Positions 1-40,500 of a DNA stretch of 64,000 nt are shown piece by piece. The first letter of the stretch is position 1; the number at the start of each line of letters is the position of its first letter. The notes beneath the pieces were generated by a model that saw nothing but the letters and a program-made list of their open reading frames with translations, searched no databases and was not told the origin of the DNA. Origin of the DNA: Mesorhabditis belari (lineage: Eukaryota; Nematoda; Chromadorea; Rhabditida; Rhabditidae). The position numbers and the translations under genes are program-made. Where the stretch lies: positions 3,872,001 to 3,936,000 of the forward strand of contig CAUEEP010000735.1 of NCBI GenBank assembly GCA_958450365.1, in the 5' to 3' direction.

Positions 1-27206
<27,206 letters not shown>

Positions 27207-28432
27207 ATTTTCTTTACTTTTCAAAGAGATTATTTGTGTTATAAAAGAATTTCAAAAAAACATATCTTATTTTGGGTTAAACAGTGCTCTAAATACTCAA
27301 AAGTAGATTTCAAATCATATTTCCAAGTCATTTCTGCAAGAAAAGCAAACCAAGAAGTTGTTCTTTCTTTAAAATTGTCTGTAAATGTCTTTAAATGTTT
27401 TGCGGAAAGGGATTTTATGTCTTTTAACCTCTTTGGTTTACAATCAATCGATGATCAACCGAGATTTCTTTCTACGAACCGAACTTCGATCTTTCGCCGC
27501 TTGTTAGTCAGTGAAAGCAGACTAGTTTTCTGGGATAAGCTGTAAAATTTGGTAAGGATTCAGTCCTGGTAAGGATTCAGTCCTGGCAAGGCCAAGCTAG
27601 CCTCAACCAAGCAAGAAATCAATCAGCAAAGTCTGGAAGACGAAAGAAACCAGTCAACTAGGCAAGGCAAGGTTATAAAGGCAGATCTAGACTCAGTTCA
27701 TGAATTTATTGTAGATTAAACTTATAGTAAACTAGGTTAGATAAAACGCAGGTACCTGTTAGCCTGTTTCCTGTTAGATAAAACGCAAGCCAAGAGCTAA
27801 CAGGAAGCCTAATCTGGCTTAGTCTAACCGAAAAAAACCCTAGTAGAAAAACTAACTATAGTTTTTATATTAGGTTTTAAATCTTTAGATATTAGCTATT
27901 AGATATTAGCTATTAGATATTAGCTATTGGATATTAGCTATTAGATATTCGCTATTAGACATTAGCTATTAGATATTAGCTATTAGATATTAGCTATCAG
28001 ATATTAGCTATCAGATATTAGCTATCAGATATTAGCTATTAGATATTAGCTATCAGATATTAGCTATCAGATATTAGCTATTGGATATTAGCTATTAGAT
28101 ATTCGCTATTAGACATTAGCTATTAGATATTAGCTATTAGATATTAGCTATTAGATATTAGCTATCAGATATTAGCTATCAGATATTAGCTATCAGATAT
28201 TAGCTATTAGATATTAGCTATTAGATATTAGCTATCAAACATTAGCTATTAAACATTAGATCTTTCTATTGAGTCCCGCAAAGAAAACCCTTCTCTTTCA
28301 CTAAAAAACTACGATCTTTTGATAACGTTGTGTAAAAGAGGTCAAAAAGTACGCAAGAAGTAATTCTATTCAAAAAAAAATGCTAGAAAACACAAAAAAT
28401 TCCGTTTCTTCCCTCAAATCTTCATTTGGTAT
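27207..28432. repeat. Intergenic region with 14-bp minisatellite
   Basis: Gap between the vWA gene and the F-box gene. About 27890-28255 is a long array of AGATATTAGCTATT / AGATATTAGCTATC units. The remainder (27207-27880, 28260-28432) shows no gene or RNA that I can support. Confidence 0.85.
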
Positions 28433-30019
28433 ATGAATTTTTCAATTTTAATTCGATTTAATGTGAAAATTTTAGATTTAAAAAGACTTCCGAATGAATT
28501 ATTGCTAGAAATCGTCAAATTTCTGCCGCCAAGAGAGATTTTCGAGAAGATTTTATTACTTTCGAAGGCTTTTAACAAATTGATCATCGAAAATCATAAA
28601 CATTTACGCGATTCGTTTCCAAAAATCCCGATTTGTTATCTAAAAAAAGTGAGTTTTGGGTTTAAAAATGGAAAACAAAAGGGTTTTTTTGAGTTTAATT
28701 CAGTAAATTCAGTAAATTCTCTTGTTGAAATTATTCAAATTCATTTATTTTATTTAAATTATTCTTTAGTTAAGTTATTCTTTAGTTAAATAATCTTAAA
28801 GACTTTGATTTTAGTTGTTAAATTGATTTAAAAAGTTACTTAAAACTGATTTAGTTACTGCAAAACTGATTTAGTTACTGCAAAACTGATTTAGTTGCCC
28901 AATAAAACCGTGTCGATATTCTATATCGAAAAAAATGAAGTTCAAGTGATCGATTTTGAGGAAAGAAACAAATGGAAATGGTTATTCTATGCAAATATTC
29001 AAATTCTTTTGATACAAATGAATAATGCAAAGGTGAGAAGAAAGATTTTCATGTTTAAAGTTTTAATTTTTTTTTTTAAATTTAAAAATCCAATCACTTT
29101 CTAGATAATTCAACCATTGATCGAGTTTTTCTCAACAATTTCTGTGGAAACAGTACTAATCAGCAGCACATATACCGATTCAGCAGTTAGATTGTAAGTT
29201 TTTGGGAGAGGAGACAAATGCGACCTTTTTTCGCGTTTTAAAAAAAGAAGAGAAAGAGAAAGAAGAGAATGAAGATAAAGAGAAAGAAGAGAGGGAAGGG
29301 GGGGGAAAGGAAGGAGAAGAAAGAGAAAGAGAAAGAAGATAAAGAGAAAGAAGAGAAAGAGAAAGAGAGATTGTTTAAGGTAAAAAGCAGAGCAGAAGTA
29401 CTGCAACATTTTTCGTCTTAATCTTTCCGAAAAACTCTTTAAACAACTGTTTAAACAACTGGATCCCAAGATAAAACAGTTCCGATCTAGAAAGTACAAA
29501 AACTTTCTACAAATCCCATTTCAGATACACGGAAATCTCCTGGGTGTACACCTTTCTTCCATCCCTTAAAAATCATGGTCTAATCTATTTCTCACGTGTC
29601 TCCGACTACACATCGATCTTCTCCCTTCCCACGAAAATCCCCTTCGATCCAACGTCGTTACCAACAGAATTTTATGAACCGATTCACTTATTAGACCCAA
29701 TTGATGCAATAACATTACGAAAACTTCTTGTGTCTTATGAAAACGATGAGATAATCAATATTTCCAAAGTTTCTATGCGAATTGAAAAGATGGTTTTGGA
29801 AGAAATTTGGTAGGAACTTTATCTAGATTTATATTTATAAGCTGAAATTCTAGTGACATCATTTCTAATGGTTTAAAATGGAAATTCGAGCGAATCCGTG
29901 ATCATTATCATCTTTTATGGATTGATGAGAGTTGGGAAAATCGATACGATTATGAGGAAGAGATTGGGGAAATGAATTTGAAAGTATTGAATGGAGAAGA
30001 GGAAGAGGTTTGTGATTAA
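28433..30019 (+). CDS. F-box protein
   Basis: Exons 28433-28648, 28895-29032, 29105-29193, 29525-29809, 29854-30019 join in phase to a protein of about 297 aa. The N-terminus carries an F-box: L-K-R-L-P-N-E-L-L-L-E-I-V-K-F-L-P followed by F-E-K-I-L-L-L-S-K-A-F-N-K-L (about residues 17-52). The rest is unrecognised and the tail is acidic (E-E-E-E-V-C-D). F-box proteins usually bind Skp1 and present substrates to SCF ubiquitin ligases; nematodes have many fast-evolving copies. The start at 28433 is the first ATG. The AATTTTAG at about 28475 could instead be an acceptor joining an upstream exon. Confidence 0.75.
29205..29260. mobile_element. Fragment of MITE family seen at 48855-49523
   Basis: GACAAATGCGACCTTTTTTC followed by GCGTTTTAAAAAA matches blocks in the 48.9-kb element. 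It sits in the F-box gene intron 29194-29524 beside a purine-rich GAGAAAGAA tract. Confidence 0.55.
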
Positions 30020-30239
30020 AGTGACCGTTGAACTCGGGAATTCTTTTAACAATAAGGAATCAAGATCAAGATTGGCTTTTTGTTTTGGTTCACAAATGTC
30101 TCTTTGTTTTGGCTCTTGCAAAACGCACGAGATCTCCATCACTTTTTTTTCCCTTGATTTTGAAGACGAAGAATCGCTTTGCGAAGATTCTTTTTTAAGC
30201 GCATTTTCTCAAAATTCCTGAAAAAAAGAAAGAAATCTA

Positions 30240-30512
30240 CATTTAGCAGGCTGTAGTCTAGCAGGCTGTAGTCTAGCAGGCTGTAGTCTAGCAGGCTGTA
30301 GTCTGGCAGGCTGTAGTCTGGCAGGCTGTAGTCTGGCAGGCTGTAGTCTGGCAGGCTGTAGTCTGGCAGGCTGTAGTCTGGCAGGCTGTAGTCTGGCAGG
30401 CTGTAGTCTGGCAGGCTGTAGTCTGGCAGGCTGTAGTCTGGCAGGCTGTAGTCTGGCAGGCTGTAGTCTGGCAGGCTGTAGTCTGGCAGGCTGTAGTCTG
30501 GCAGGCTGTAGA
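30240..30512. repeat. 15-bp minisatellite
   Basis: About 18 copies of GCAGGCTGTAGTCTG, the first few carrying TCTA. It lies just downstream of the F-box gene. Confidence 0.94.
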
Positions 30513-30603
30513 TCTAGGTCGAAAATTTCCAGTCCGATTCCCTCGTCCGTTTAACAATCTCTCGCTCAAGTGATGGAGTGAATTCGACGAATTTTCAACT
30601 TAT

Positions 30604-30812
30604 CAAAACAATCTCAAGGTAAAATCAATTGATTCTAAAAAAATACCCTTTCTAACGCACAAAATCTGAAGAAAAATGAAATATTGTTCGTGAATTTGCA
30701 AAATTCTTCTGCCTACATTGTAAGGTTTCATTAAAATATCTAAAGATATTCGATTTTGCACTTTTTCTACAATTCTTTTCATTTTTAGTTTTTCTTCCGT
30801 GTTCTCCGTCAT
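30604..30812 (-). CDS. Possible small hypothetical gene
   Basis: ATG at 30812 begins M-T-E-N-T-E-E-K-L-K-M-K-R. A 51-nt GT...TTCTTCAG intron could join ...M-K-P-Y-N to I-L-C-V-R-K-G and reach a stop. Composition is AT-rich and no family is recognised. Alternatively it is non-coding. Confidence 0.2.
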
Positions 30813-31052
30813 GTAAAACCGATTGATAGCCTTTTTTTCTTTGATAAAAACTTTCTTTTGTATATAAATTTTATCATATAATAAGTAAATAAAAAGATAA
30901 AGTGATCTAAGAGGAAATGATGATGTTAAGTATGAAAATGTTGATTTTGGCATAACAAAATTAAAGCACAGAAAAGCACAGATCATTTTTTTTTGATAAG
31001 ATTAGAGGCACAAAAGTGTTGGAATCAAAAAAAATTAGGTACTTGTTGGTGA

Positions 31053-31295
31053 CCGTATTTTCTCTAATAGTTGTGCACCCTGAGCGTCGCCTAAATTCCT
31101 CGAAATCTCGAGAACCGCTTATCAGAACCTATCGATGTGGGGTCGGAAAATGTAGCTGACAATGACAATGACAACAATCAAAGCTGATCTAGTGGGGGAT
31201 TTGAGTGTTGAGCTTCTGTGAAAGCTTAAAAACCGGGAAACCGTCAAATAGTCATCAACTCTAGCCGGGCTGCACTACTATTAGAGAAAATACGG
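31053..31295. mobile_element. MITE with clear inverted ends
   Basis: Ends CCGTATTTTCTCTAATAGT at the left and its exact complement at the right, about 243 bp in all. A second, eroded copy in inverse orientation is at 12108-12312. Confidence 0.8.
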
Positions 31296-31549
31296 TATTT
31301 AGATATCGGTTATACATCCACAAAGACTCATCTCGGTTAATCTTCCCTCGAGTCTTCTCGGTTATCGATTTTCGTTCGACTGATCGACTAATCACTTCAG
31401 ACAAGCACTCTACTTAACTGAACAATCACTGAACTGAACAATCATTGAACAATCACCCCTCAAAAGTTGTCAGCTTCTTCAGCTGTCAGCTGTCAGCTTA
31501 ACCGAATTGAGTCTCTGTGGATAACCGACAAGTACCATTGAAAAATTGT

Positions 31550-34500
31550 TTAAACTGGATGAGTTCGACTGGAGCGGGGTTGTTCGACGAGTCGCTGAAG
31601 ACGAGTGATCTGAAGAATTCAATTTTTAGACGTATTTCAGATAAGAAATGATTCTAGAGAGTTATTTTAAAGATTCTTTCGATACAAACCTCTTCTCGAC
31701 TTGCCTCTAAATCCTCTTGATTCTTGCCGATCATTTCGTAGAGCTAAAAATGAGCATAAAAGCATAAAAATGCTAAAAGCTGGTACTCTTATGAGATTTT
31801 ACAATGGTGTAATGACGTTATAACGATGATATAGTTAATTATTATATAATAATCTGATAGAATTAAGCATTTTAGATCAATTACTAATCAATTACCACAA
31901 TCCACACTCACCTTTGCCTTCTGATTTCTCAGCTGATCAATCTCTCTTTTCTGCTCATTTTCTCTCATTTGTGATGCTTTTAATTGAGCTTTTAATGCTT
32001 CTAATTCTTCTGTATTCGGTTTTTGAGCAGAGATCTAGAAAGATTAAGATTAAGAAGTTAATCTTTGGAGATTAAGATTGATTTTTTTGCATTTCAAACC
32101 TTCTGCGCTTCATCTAAAGCCAAAAACAATCGTCTTATCTCGGAATTTCTTTCTTTCAGCTGTATTCTGAGTGTTTCGATTTCACTGGGACGCTGGAAAA
32201 GTGGAAAATTGGTCTTGACTCTGGAAATTATATTGGATTTACCTGTTGTACAAAACTCTCTTCATTCGTGAAGTGGTGAGCCATTTGATGGAGTTGACTT
32301 GGGTGTGGATCCATTGGAGTTGGCCAGGAATTCGATGGTGATCGAGTGTAGCCGGAGCTCATTTCTAGATTAGAGAAAAGTGGATGAGCACAAAAAATCC
32401 GCCTTTAACCTTACCGTAGTCTTGTGGCTCTTGTTTGATAAATCCTTGGAGCATTTGATTTTCCATTTCGTATCTTAAAGCCATTTGCTCGAATGAGTCT
32501 CCATCCTGGAATTTTCTTTAAGATAATAAGACAAAGATGGATGGATTTTGGCTTGGTTTGAAGAACGTGCCTGTGAATTTCTCATTTGTTGATCACCGGC
32601 GAATCCACGAAGCATTCTTTCTTTGAAATTATCGAAGAGTTTTGCGTGCATGGGGAAACATTTCTTGGAGGAATTCACCAAAAGATCGATGAATTCTTCG
32701 TCCCTGTAACAATGTGAATTATACTAATTTACTGTAAAGACGAATCGACATTTCCTTTCAGTAAATAGCTAAGCTGCTGCCTGTACTTATAATAAGATGT
32801 TATTAGGTACTAAGGAAAATAACTGCTTTTGATATCAATTATTTTCGGCCTTGTTTCTGTGTTTTTTTCAGTACGAATTCCTTTCGAATTTTTTAACAGT
32901 TGATAGCTTTTCTTTGTCATGCCGTAAAGATTTTGTTTATCTAAACAATGATTAATTTTAGGAGCTCGACTTAAGGAGAATAGACAAATGACAAATTTGG
33001 ATGATTTTTGTATGAGTTCAAGCTTGGTTATAGTGCAAGAGTTGCGGCCGAAAACACCAATTGTACATTTAGTCATAAGGCTACTTCTGTTAGGACCGCT
33101 CAAGCTTGGTTCAAACGATTCCGGGAAGGAGACGAGGATCTTGATGACTAGGAGGGTCGCGACCGCCAAAGACTTATTGATGATGATGATTTAAGACAAG
33201 TTGTCGAAGCCAATCCGCGGACTACGGAGCCAGAACTAGTAAAACACTTCAATGTAGGGATTTCGATCATAAGTGATCACTTGAAAGATATCGGAAAGGT
33301 TAAAAGATTGGAGAAGTGGATACCTCATCAATTGGACAATTGAATGGATCAGAAGTTTACACGCTTTCTTGCTGCTTCTTCGTTGAAATCTCGGAAAAAC
33401 AGCTTTCTTTGGCCCGGCTGATCACGTGCAATGAAAAGTGGATGCTGTATGGCAATCGAAAACGAAATTTGGAGTGGCTAGACAAAGGAGAAGCATCTCA
33501 TTCATTTCCAAAGCCCGCTCTTCATCCAAAAGAAGTGATGCTCTCTGTTTGGTGGTATAAAAAAGGTGTCATTCATTAAACTTTGCTTAAAACGGGAAAA
33601 AGTATAAATTCAGGCATTTATATTGATCAAATTGAAGAAATGCATTCAAAATTGAGGAATGGTCAATGTCTTTGGTCAATCGAAAGAGACAATTGCTGCA
33701 GGACAATGCTAGCCGCAATCTATATCTTTGAAGATCCTCAATTGCTTGCAAAGTTCGGAGATTGAAGTTCTTCCTCATCCTCATCCTGGAGTTCTTCCTC
33801 ATCCTCATCCTGGAGATCTTCCTCATCCACATCTTAGAGATCTTCCTCGTCCACATCTTAGAGATCTTCCTCGTCCACATCTTGGAGATCTTCCTCATCC
33901 TCATCCTGGAGATCTTCCTCATCCACATCCTAGAGATCTTCCTCGTCCACATCCTGGAGATCTTCCTCATCCACATCCTAGAGATCTTCCTCGTCCACAT
34001 CCTGGAGATCTTCCTCATCCACATCCTAGAGATCTTCCTCGTCCACATCCTGGAGTTCTTCCTCATCCTCATCTTGGAGATCTTCCTCATCCTCATCCTG
34101 GAGATCTTCCTCATCCACTGTATTGACCTAATCTTTCTCTAACAGATTATCATTTTTTCAAGCATTTCGATCGTTACATCGTAGAAAAAATTTTTAAGGA
34201 CGAGACAGAGGTGAAAAATGCTATCGAAGACTTCATCACTTCTAGAAAACCTGATTTTTTTTGCTGCAGGGATCGAAAAACTGGCTACTGGCTACTTTGG
34301 CAAAATTGTATTGATTCTAACGGTTGTTGTTAGATTTTTAATAGAATTCTTTCACTTACATAGCATCAATCGGCTCTCCGCATCAATTGTGCTCACTTTG
34401 AATGTGATTCATCGTTTCTTTATCACTTTATTTCATTGTTTTTTAATCAAAAAAATTTTGCAATTGAAAATTCTTAAGAAAAAGGCAGTTATTTTCCGTG

Positions 34501-37500
34501 GTACCTAATAGATTATTCTAAAATTTCGTGTTTTCCAGTTTTACATCAGTTACTGTAATCTACAGAGGTAGATGATCTAACTGAAGAAGTAGATTTACTC
34601 ATTTTAAGCTACGGTACACTGCTAGAACTGTTGTATCACCCTGACACACTGCTAGGACTATTGTATCACCCTGACACACTGCTAGAACTGTTGTATCACC
34701 CTGACACACTGCTAGAACTGTTGCATCAATGTTAGACAAGTTATAAGATGATTGTAACATGTTCACTTACATTCTATCGACAACTTGTCCTTTCTTCCCA
34801 TGTTGTGAGTTCACATGTTTACTGCAATTCGTTCGCAACGCAATTTCCATGCCACAAACTGGAAATGGAAGCTTTAGAAGAAGCTATAGCTTAGATAGAA
34901 TTATTTAGATAGCTTATAAGCTATAGAAAAGCTTATAAGCTTATAAAGCTTTTATTTTGGCAACTCACTCGAGCAACAATATTGTTTTTTCTCTAAATGT
35001 GTTCGAACATGATTGAGAAAACCGTGCTCAGTGACTTGTAGTTTTGGATTTGTGCTTGGACGAATCGAATTCCCACAAACACGGCACAATTCCATCGGTG
35101 CTTTATCCTGATCATCTTCCTGAAGAAAAACAAACGAAAATTAGTATTTATAGTTCCTTTATAGTTCCTATTTGCTTCCTTTAAAGTTCCTTTATAGTTC
35201 CTTTATGGTTCCTATTTGGTTCCTTTAAAGTTCCTTTATAGTTCCTTTAAAGTTCCTATTTGGTTCCTTTAAAGTTCCTATTTGCTTCCTTTAAAGTTCC
35301 TTTATAGTTCCTTTATAGTTCCTTTAAAGTTCCTTTAAAGTTCCTTTATAGTTTCTTTATGGTTCCTATTTGGTTCCTTTAAAGTTCCTTTATAGTTCCT
35401 TTATAGTTCCTATTTGCTTCCTTTATAGTTCCTTTATAGTTCCTTTATGGTTCCTATTTGGTTCCTTTAAAGTTCCTATTTGCTTCCTTTAAAGTTCCTT
35501 TATAGTTCCTTTATAGTTCCTTTATAATTCCTTTATAGTTCCTTTATAGTCCCTATCTGCTTCCTTTAAAGCTCCTTTATAGTTCCTTTAAAGTCCAAGT
35601 CCTACATTCGTTCCCATTCTCATCCTTTTCCTCAGCGCAGTCGTTTCAATTAAATTTTGATATTTCGGGAAACATTTCTTCGCTGTTTCTTCCAACGATT
35701 CATCATCATCACTGAAATTTCATTCATTCCCTGTATTCTGCTATTATTTTAAACAATTGTTAACAATTTAATAATTTTTGGTTAAAATTCAAGCAATATT
35801 TCACTATTTTTGGCCCAGTTTAGAGCAAAAGAGATTAAAGAGATTCAAAAGTTTAAAAAGATTAAAGAGCTTAAAGATTTTTACCGAAAATTGAAATTTT
35901 ACTTAAGAAATCTATGATTTTGAGATGTTTTTCTGGATTTATAAAAGGTTTATAGGATTTTTAATAGAGTTTTTATAGATTTTTATAGATTTTATAGATT
36001 TTTGATAGATTTTTATAGATTTTAATAGATTTTTAATAGTTTTTAATAGTTTTTAATAGATTTTTGATAGATTTTTATAGATTTTTGATAGATTTTTATA
36101 GATTTTAATAGATTTTTGATAGTTTTTAATAGTTTTTACTAGATTTTTAATAGTTTTTAATAGATTTTAATAGTTTTTAATAGTTTTTAATAGATGTTTG
36201 ATAGAATTCTTTCACTTACATAGCATCAATCGGCTCTCCGCATCCATTGTGCTCACTTTGAATGTGATTCACCATCGTTTCTTTATCAGTCTTTGAGCAA
36301 TCACATTCTAAAATCTTCTCAATTCATCTAGTTTCTTGAATCCTATATTAAATAGGGAATTTTCTTAGATTTTCTTAGATTTCCTTAGATTTTCTTAGAT
36401 TTCCTTAGATTTTCTTAGATTTTCTTAGATTTTCATAGATTTCCTTAGATTTTCATAGATTTTCATAGATTTTCTTAGATTTCCTTAGATTTCCTTAGAT
36501 TTTCTTCGATTTTCATAGATTCTCATCGGTTTTCATAGATTTTCATATATATTCTTAAATCTTCTTCCTCACCAGAGCACTTGTATTGCATTGTGAGGAG
36601 ATGAGTGGCTGCATGACTGAAAAAACTCGAAACACCCTTTAAAAGGTTTACTTCAGTAGAGCAATTCTGGAAATTGATTGAAATTGATTGAAATTGATTG
36701 AAATTGATTGAAAGTGCTTGAAATTGTTTGAAATTGATTGAGATTGATTGAGATTGATATAAAGATTGTTAAATATTGAGCAAAAGTAGACTTCACCTCA
36801 CACTTGGCGACTCCAGGCAAAATTTCCCCATCATTTGAAGATCGTGATCCATTCTCATCAAAATTTCCCACCATTATCTGAGATTTATTTTGGAATTAGC
36901 ATTATTATTTTTTCTTTTCTTTACCATTATATTCTCTTCGGTATATTTTCGATCGTAGAACTCTTTAATTGACACTTTATTCTCTGAAAAACATTCCATC
37001 GCTTTCTCCAACCATTTTAAACTCAATCGTTTTGTTCTGAAAAGAATAAAGAAGAAAGTTTTCAAAAAAACAGATTATCTTACAGATTATCGGTATTGTT
37101 TTGATGTGGATGAACATCGAAATCGGAGAAATTTGAGAAAGATTGAGGACATTCTGGAAAAAAGATTCATTCTAAGTCTAATAGAAAGCGCATAATGGGT
37201 AGTCCAATCGCGTAGTCTAACTTTGAGCGTCTCATTCTATGCTACAGTTTGAGCTTTGGTGTCAAATGATAGAGGAAATCTAGTATTTTGTATCAAAAAT
37301 GTTGGGAAAGTCTAGAAGCTGATTGTTTTCTGAAAAGAAGTTAGCTAGAGGATTAAGCTATAGGTAGCTAGAGGATCAAGCTAGAGGTAGCTAGAAGATC
37401 AAGCTAGAGTTAGCTAGAGGATCAAGCTAGAGTTAGCTAGAAGATCAAGCTAGAGGTAGCTAGAGGATCAAGCTAGAGTTAGCTAGAGGATCAAGGTTTG

Positions 37501-40500
37501 ATAAGAACCAAGATCTGATCTAGACCTGATCTAGATCCAATCTGATCTAGATCTCTTTCAAAAATCCACCTGTACATTGGAATCGCTTCTCTTTACAATG
37601 AGAAATCGCATGGTCGAAAAGAATTGACGGTTTACTTGTCAGTGATCGTTTTTCGCATATCTGAAAGATGACAATTTTGAAAAAACCCTCTTCTCACTTG
37701 GCACAATGGTTGCCCAACTCTTTCCACCATTTCCTCATCGTCATCCGAATCTTCCCAATCCATTCGAGCGTATCTCATCGAATGATCTTTCTAATAGCCA
37801 TTACTCTAATCGTTATATGCAAATTGAAAAACCTGATTAGCTTTCCCGTGAAAAGTTCCATCAGCCGCGCATCTCTCAAGCTTTTTCCCCAATTCAGGGA
37901 AACATTTCCGAGCAGTGTTGTTCAATTCAGTGAAAAGTGTTGGATTCCTAAGCTTTTAATATTAAAAGCTAGATAATTTAGATAAACAATTATCTAGATA
38001 ATCTAGATAATTGTAATCTAGATAAAGCCTCTCAAAAAAATTACATTTTATCAATCATTTTCGCGTTTCCTTGATGCATCTCTCGGATGTGCGGGTGGAA
38101 AGCGCTTTTTCTGCGTGAGAGAAACGAGCACGAGGAACAAGAGTACTGAAAATTGATTTAGAATTCAAATTTCTAGATCTAGATCAAGATATAAAGCTAT
38201 TATCTAGATAGATTTCCATAAAAATCACTCTTTTCGATTTGATATGTTGAGCAGCGTGTTTTGCAGCCGCCGCACACACACGCTCTTTTGGGAAAAAGAA
38301 AACGTTTTGACAGATCTGAAATGTTTTTTTGCTGTGTTGGTAACTAAGAGTTTAGCCTGCTCAAAGGAGATCTAGTACTTGTTTTCTTTGTACTCTAGTA
38401 TTTGTTCTAGTACTGGAAGTCTAGTACTTGTTTTCCTAGAGTTTCTAGAACTCCTAGAGTCCCTAGAATCATCCTAGAACGCCTAGGATTCCCAGGATTC
38501 CTAGAGGACTCTTAGAGTTTCTAGAATTCCTAGAAGTCCTAGAAGTCCTAGAAGTCCTAGAAGTCCTAGAACCCCTAGAAGTCCTAGAAGTTCTAGAATT
38601 CCTAGAATCCCTAGAAGTCCTAGAATCCCTAGAAGTTCTAGAATTCCTAGAAGTCCTAGAATTCCTAGAAATCTTACACTTTTCCCACAAACCTCACAGA
38701 AAAACTCTTCCATTTGTGGTGAAATGAAATCATTTGAATCCCTGGATGTCTCTCCGAAATCGAATTCCGAATCTTGGGCGAATAATTTCTGTAGATTTGG
38801 ATCAATGGACGAATCGCTTTGGCTTGAGGCGACTTTTGGCGAGAATGGGTTAGCCTGAAGAATTTCGAGATTAAATAACCATTTTTACAATAAAATTTCC
38901 AATTTTAAAGCTAGAAATAGGAACAAAAAAAACTAGTGATTACAATCGTTTACAATATTGTTTTCACCCTCGCCCTCACCCTCCTCATCGGTCTCTCATC
39001 GCCAGCTTTTGCTCTCATATATTTCTCGATTCGATTTTTCTTCGCCACTTCAAAATAATCGCTTAATGATGGGAAACAAGCTTTCGCCAGCTCAGTGACT
39101 TTCAATACAAATTCAGGATTTCTAAATGATCAAAAGGTTAGGTTTGTTTTTTGATTTAAAAAACAAACTGTTGATCAACGATTGTGCCATTTCCATTGTG
39201 TGCCATTTTCAAGTGAGCTTCTATACGCGGCTTTTCCGGGTTCTAAAAACCAGAAATTCTTCGATTCTTCGATTCTTCGATTAGTCCAAAGCTTTTCAAA
39301 CCTGAAAATCACACATCGAGCACCCATAAGCTTTCATATCCATATGTGTGTATTCGATGTGTCGAAAAGTGTTGTACGGATTGCCAAGCACGGAATAAGC
39401 TCGATTACAGAGCTAAAAGCTTTAATTGCTGTTTTCTAGAAAAAAATCTTATTGAGAAATTGTTTCTATTCATCTAGAGCCTTATAATAGAGTAACTAGA
39501 CAAATCAGTCTTGAACAAATCAATCCTAAACAAATCTTACCTCACAAATCAGTCTTGAGTTAACATTTGTTGCTGTTCGAACTCTCGCTGGAGCTTTTGG
39601 AGTCTAAAAAGTTGAAAAATTGATTTGTTCTTTGGTTTTTTGTAACAGAATATCTTAAAAGAGTTTCTTAAAAGGTTATTTAACTGAATATCTTTTAAAA
39701 GAGGCTTTAGTTAAAAGTTAAATAGCCTTTTAAAAAGGTTTTTAACTTGAAAACAGTTTCTTAAAAGGTTATTTAACTGAATATCTTTTAAAAGAGGCTT
39801 TTTAAAGGCTGTTTAACTGAATATCTTTTAAAAGAGGCCTTTGAATAACCTTTTAAAAAGCTTTTTAACTTGAAAACAATTTCTTCAAATTACCGCAAAA
39901 ACGAAATTGCTTTGTAGATCATTGAGCTGATTCTGAAAGTGAAAAATGTCGATGGGAAGTGGTGAGAATTGATCTTCGAGCTGGAAATTTAGATCAATTT
40001 TATGTTTCTAACGCTTTTACTAAGATTATTGAATAGATTTGAAGCTTTTTTTACTGGAAATTGCTTAGAAATTGCTTAGAATTGCTAACTCTATCTAACC
40101 TTTAGCTTTTTCGGTGATAAATCTATGCTTTTATCAGCTTCTATCATCTTTTATCAGCTTCTATCATCTTTTATCATCTTTTATCAGCTTCTATCAGCTT
40201 CTATCAGCTTTTATCAGCTTTTATCAGCTTTTATCAGCTTTTATCAGCTTTTATCAGCTTCTATCAGCTTCTATCAGCTTTTATCAACTAACTCTATCAA
40301 ACCTTTAGCTTTTTCGGTGATAAATCTTCTTGAGAGTCTTGCATATGCCTCTTATTATTGATCAAAGCCCGTGGTTCTTCGTTGAAACCAAATAAACTCG
40401 AGAGATCGCTTGTCGAAGCCATTGCCTATAAAATCTTCGAGCATTCAAAGCATTCTAGCATTGTTTAAAGAGCTCAGATCTCTAATATTCATCCATAATC

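Larger units (their letters stand above)
32804..34508 (+). pseudogene. Dead mariner transposon inside an intron of paralogue A
   Basis: Inverted ends TTAGGTACTAAGGAAAATAA (about 32804) and its complement (to about 34508), flanked by TA. Inside is a frame-broken mariner transposase: [15 protein letters not shown], then [26 protein letters not shown] (catalytic Asp changed), V-W-W-Y, and after a minisatellite [10 protein letters not shown] and [10 protein letters not shown]. Stops and shifts make it non-functional. It sits between exons 32571-32703 and 34771-34858 of paralogue A, on the opposite strand. Confidence 0.88.

Noticed and set aside
27234..27545. 103-codon plus frame just after the vWA stop
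   Set aside because: Would begin only 28 nt after the stop with no recognised domain and AT-rich composition; more likely 3' UTR and flank.
30245..30512. CRISPR-like regular array
   Set aside because: Perfect direct tandem repeat without spacers, in an animal genome; a minisatellite. The same applies to 23815-24066 and 40905-41400.
33587..34142. Long frames with S-R-M-W-M-R-K-I or H-I-L-E-I-F-L repeats
   Set aside because: Artefacts of the 24-bp minisatellite; only the L-P-H-P frame relates to the transposase.
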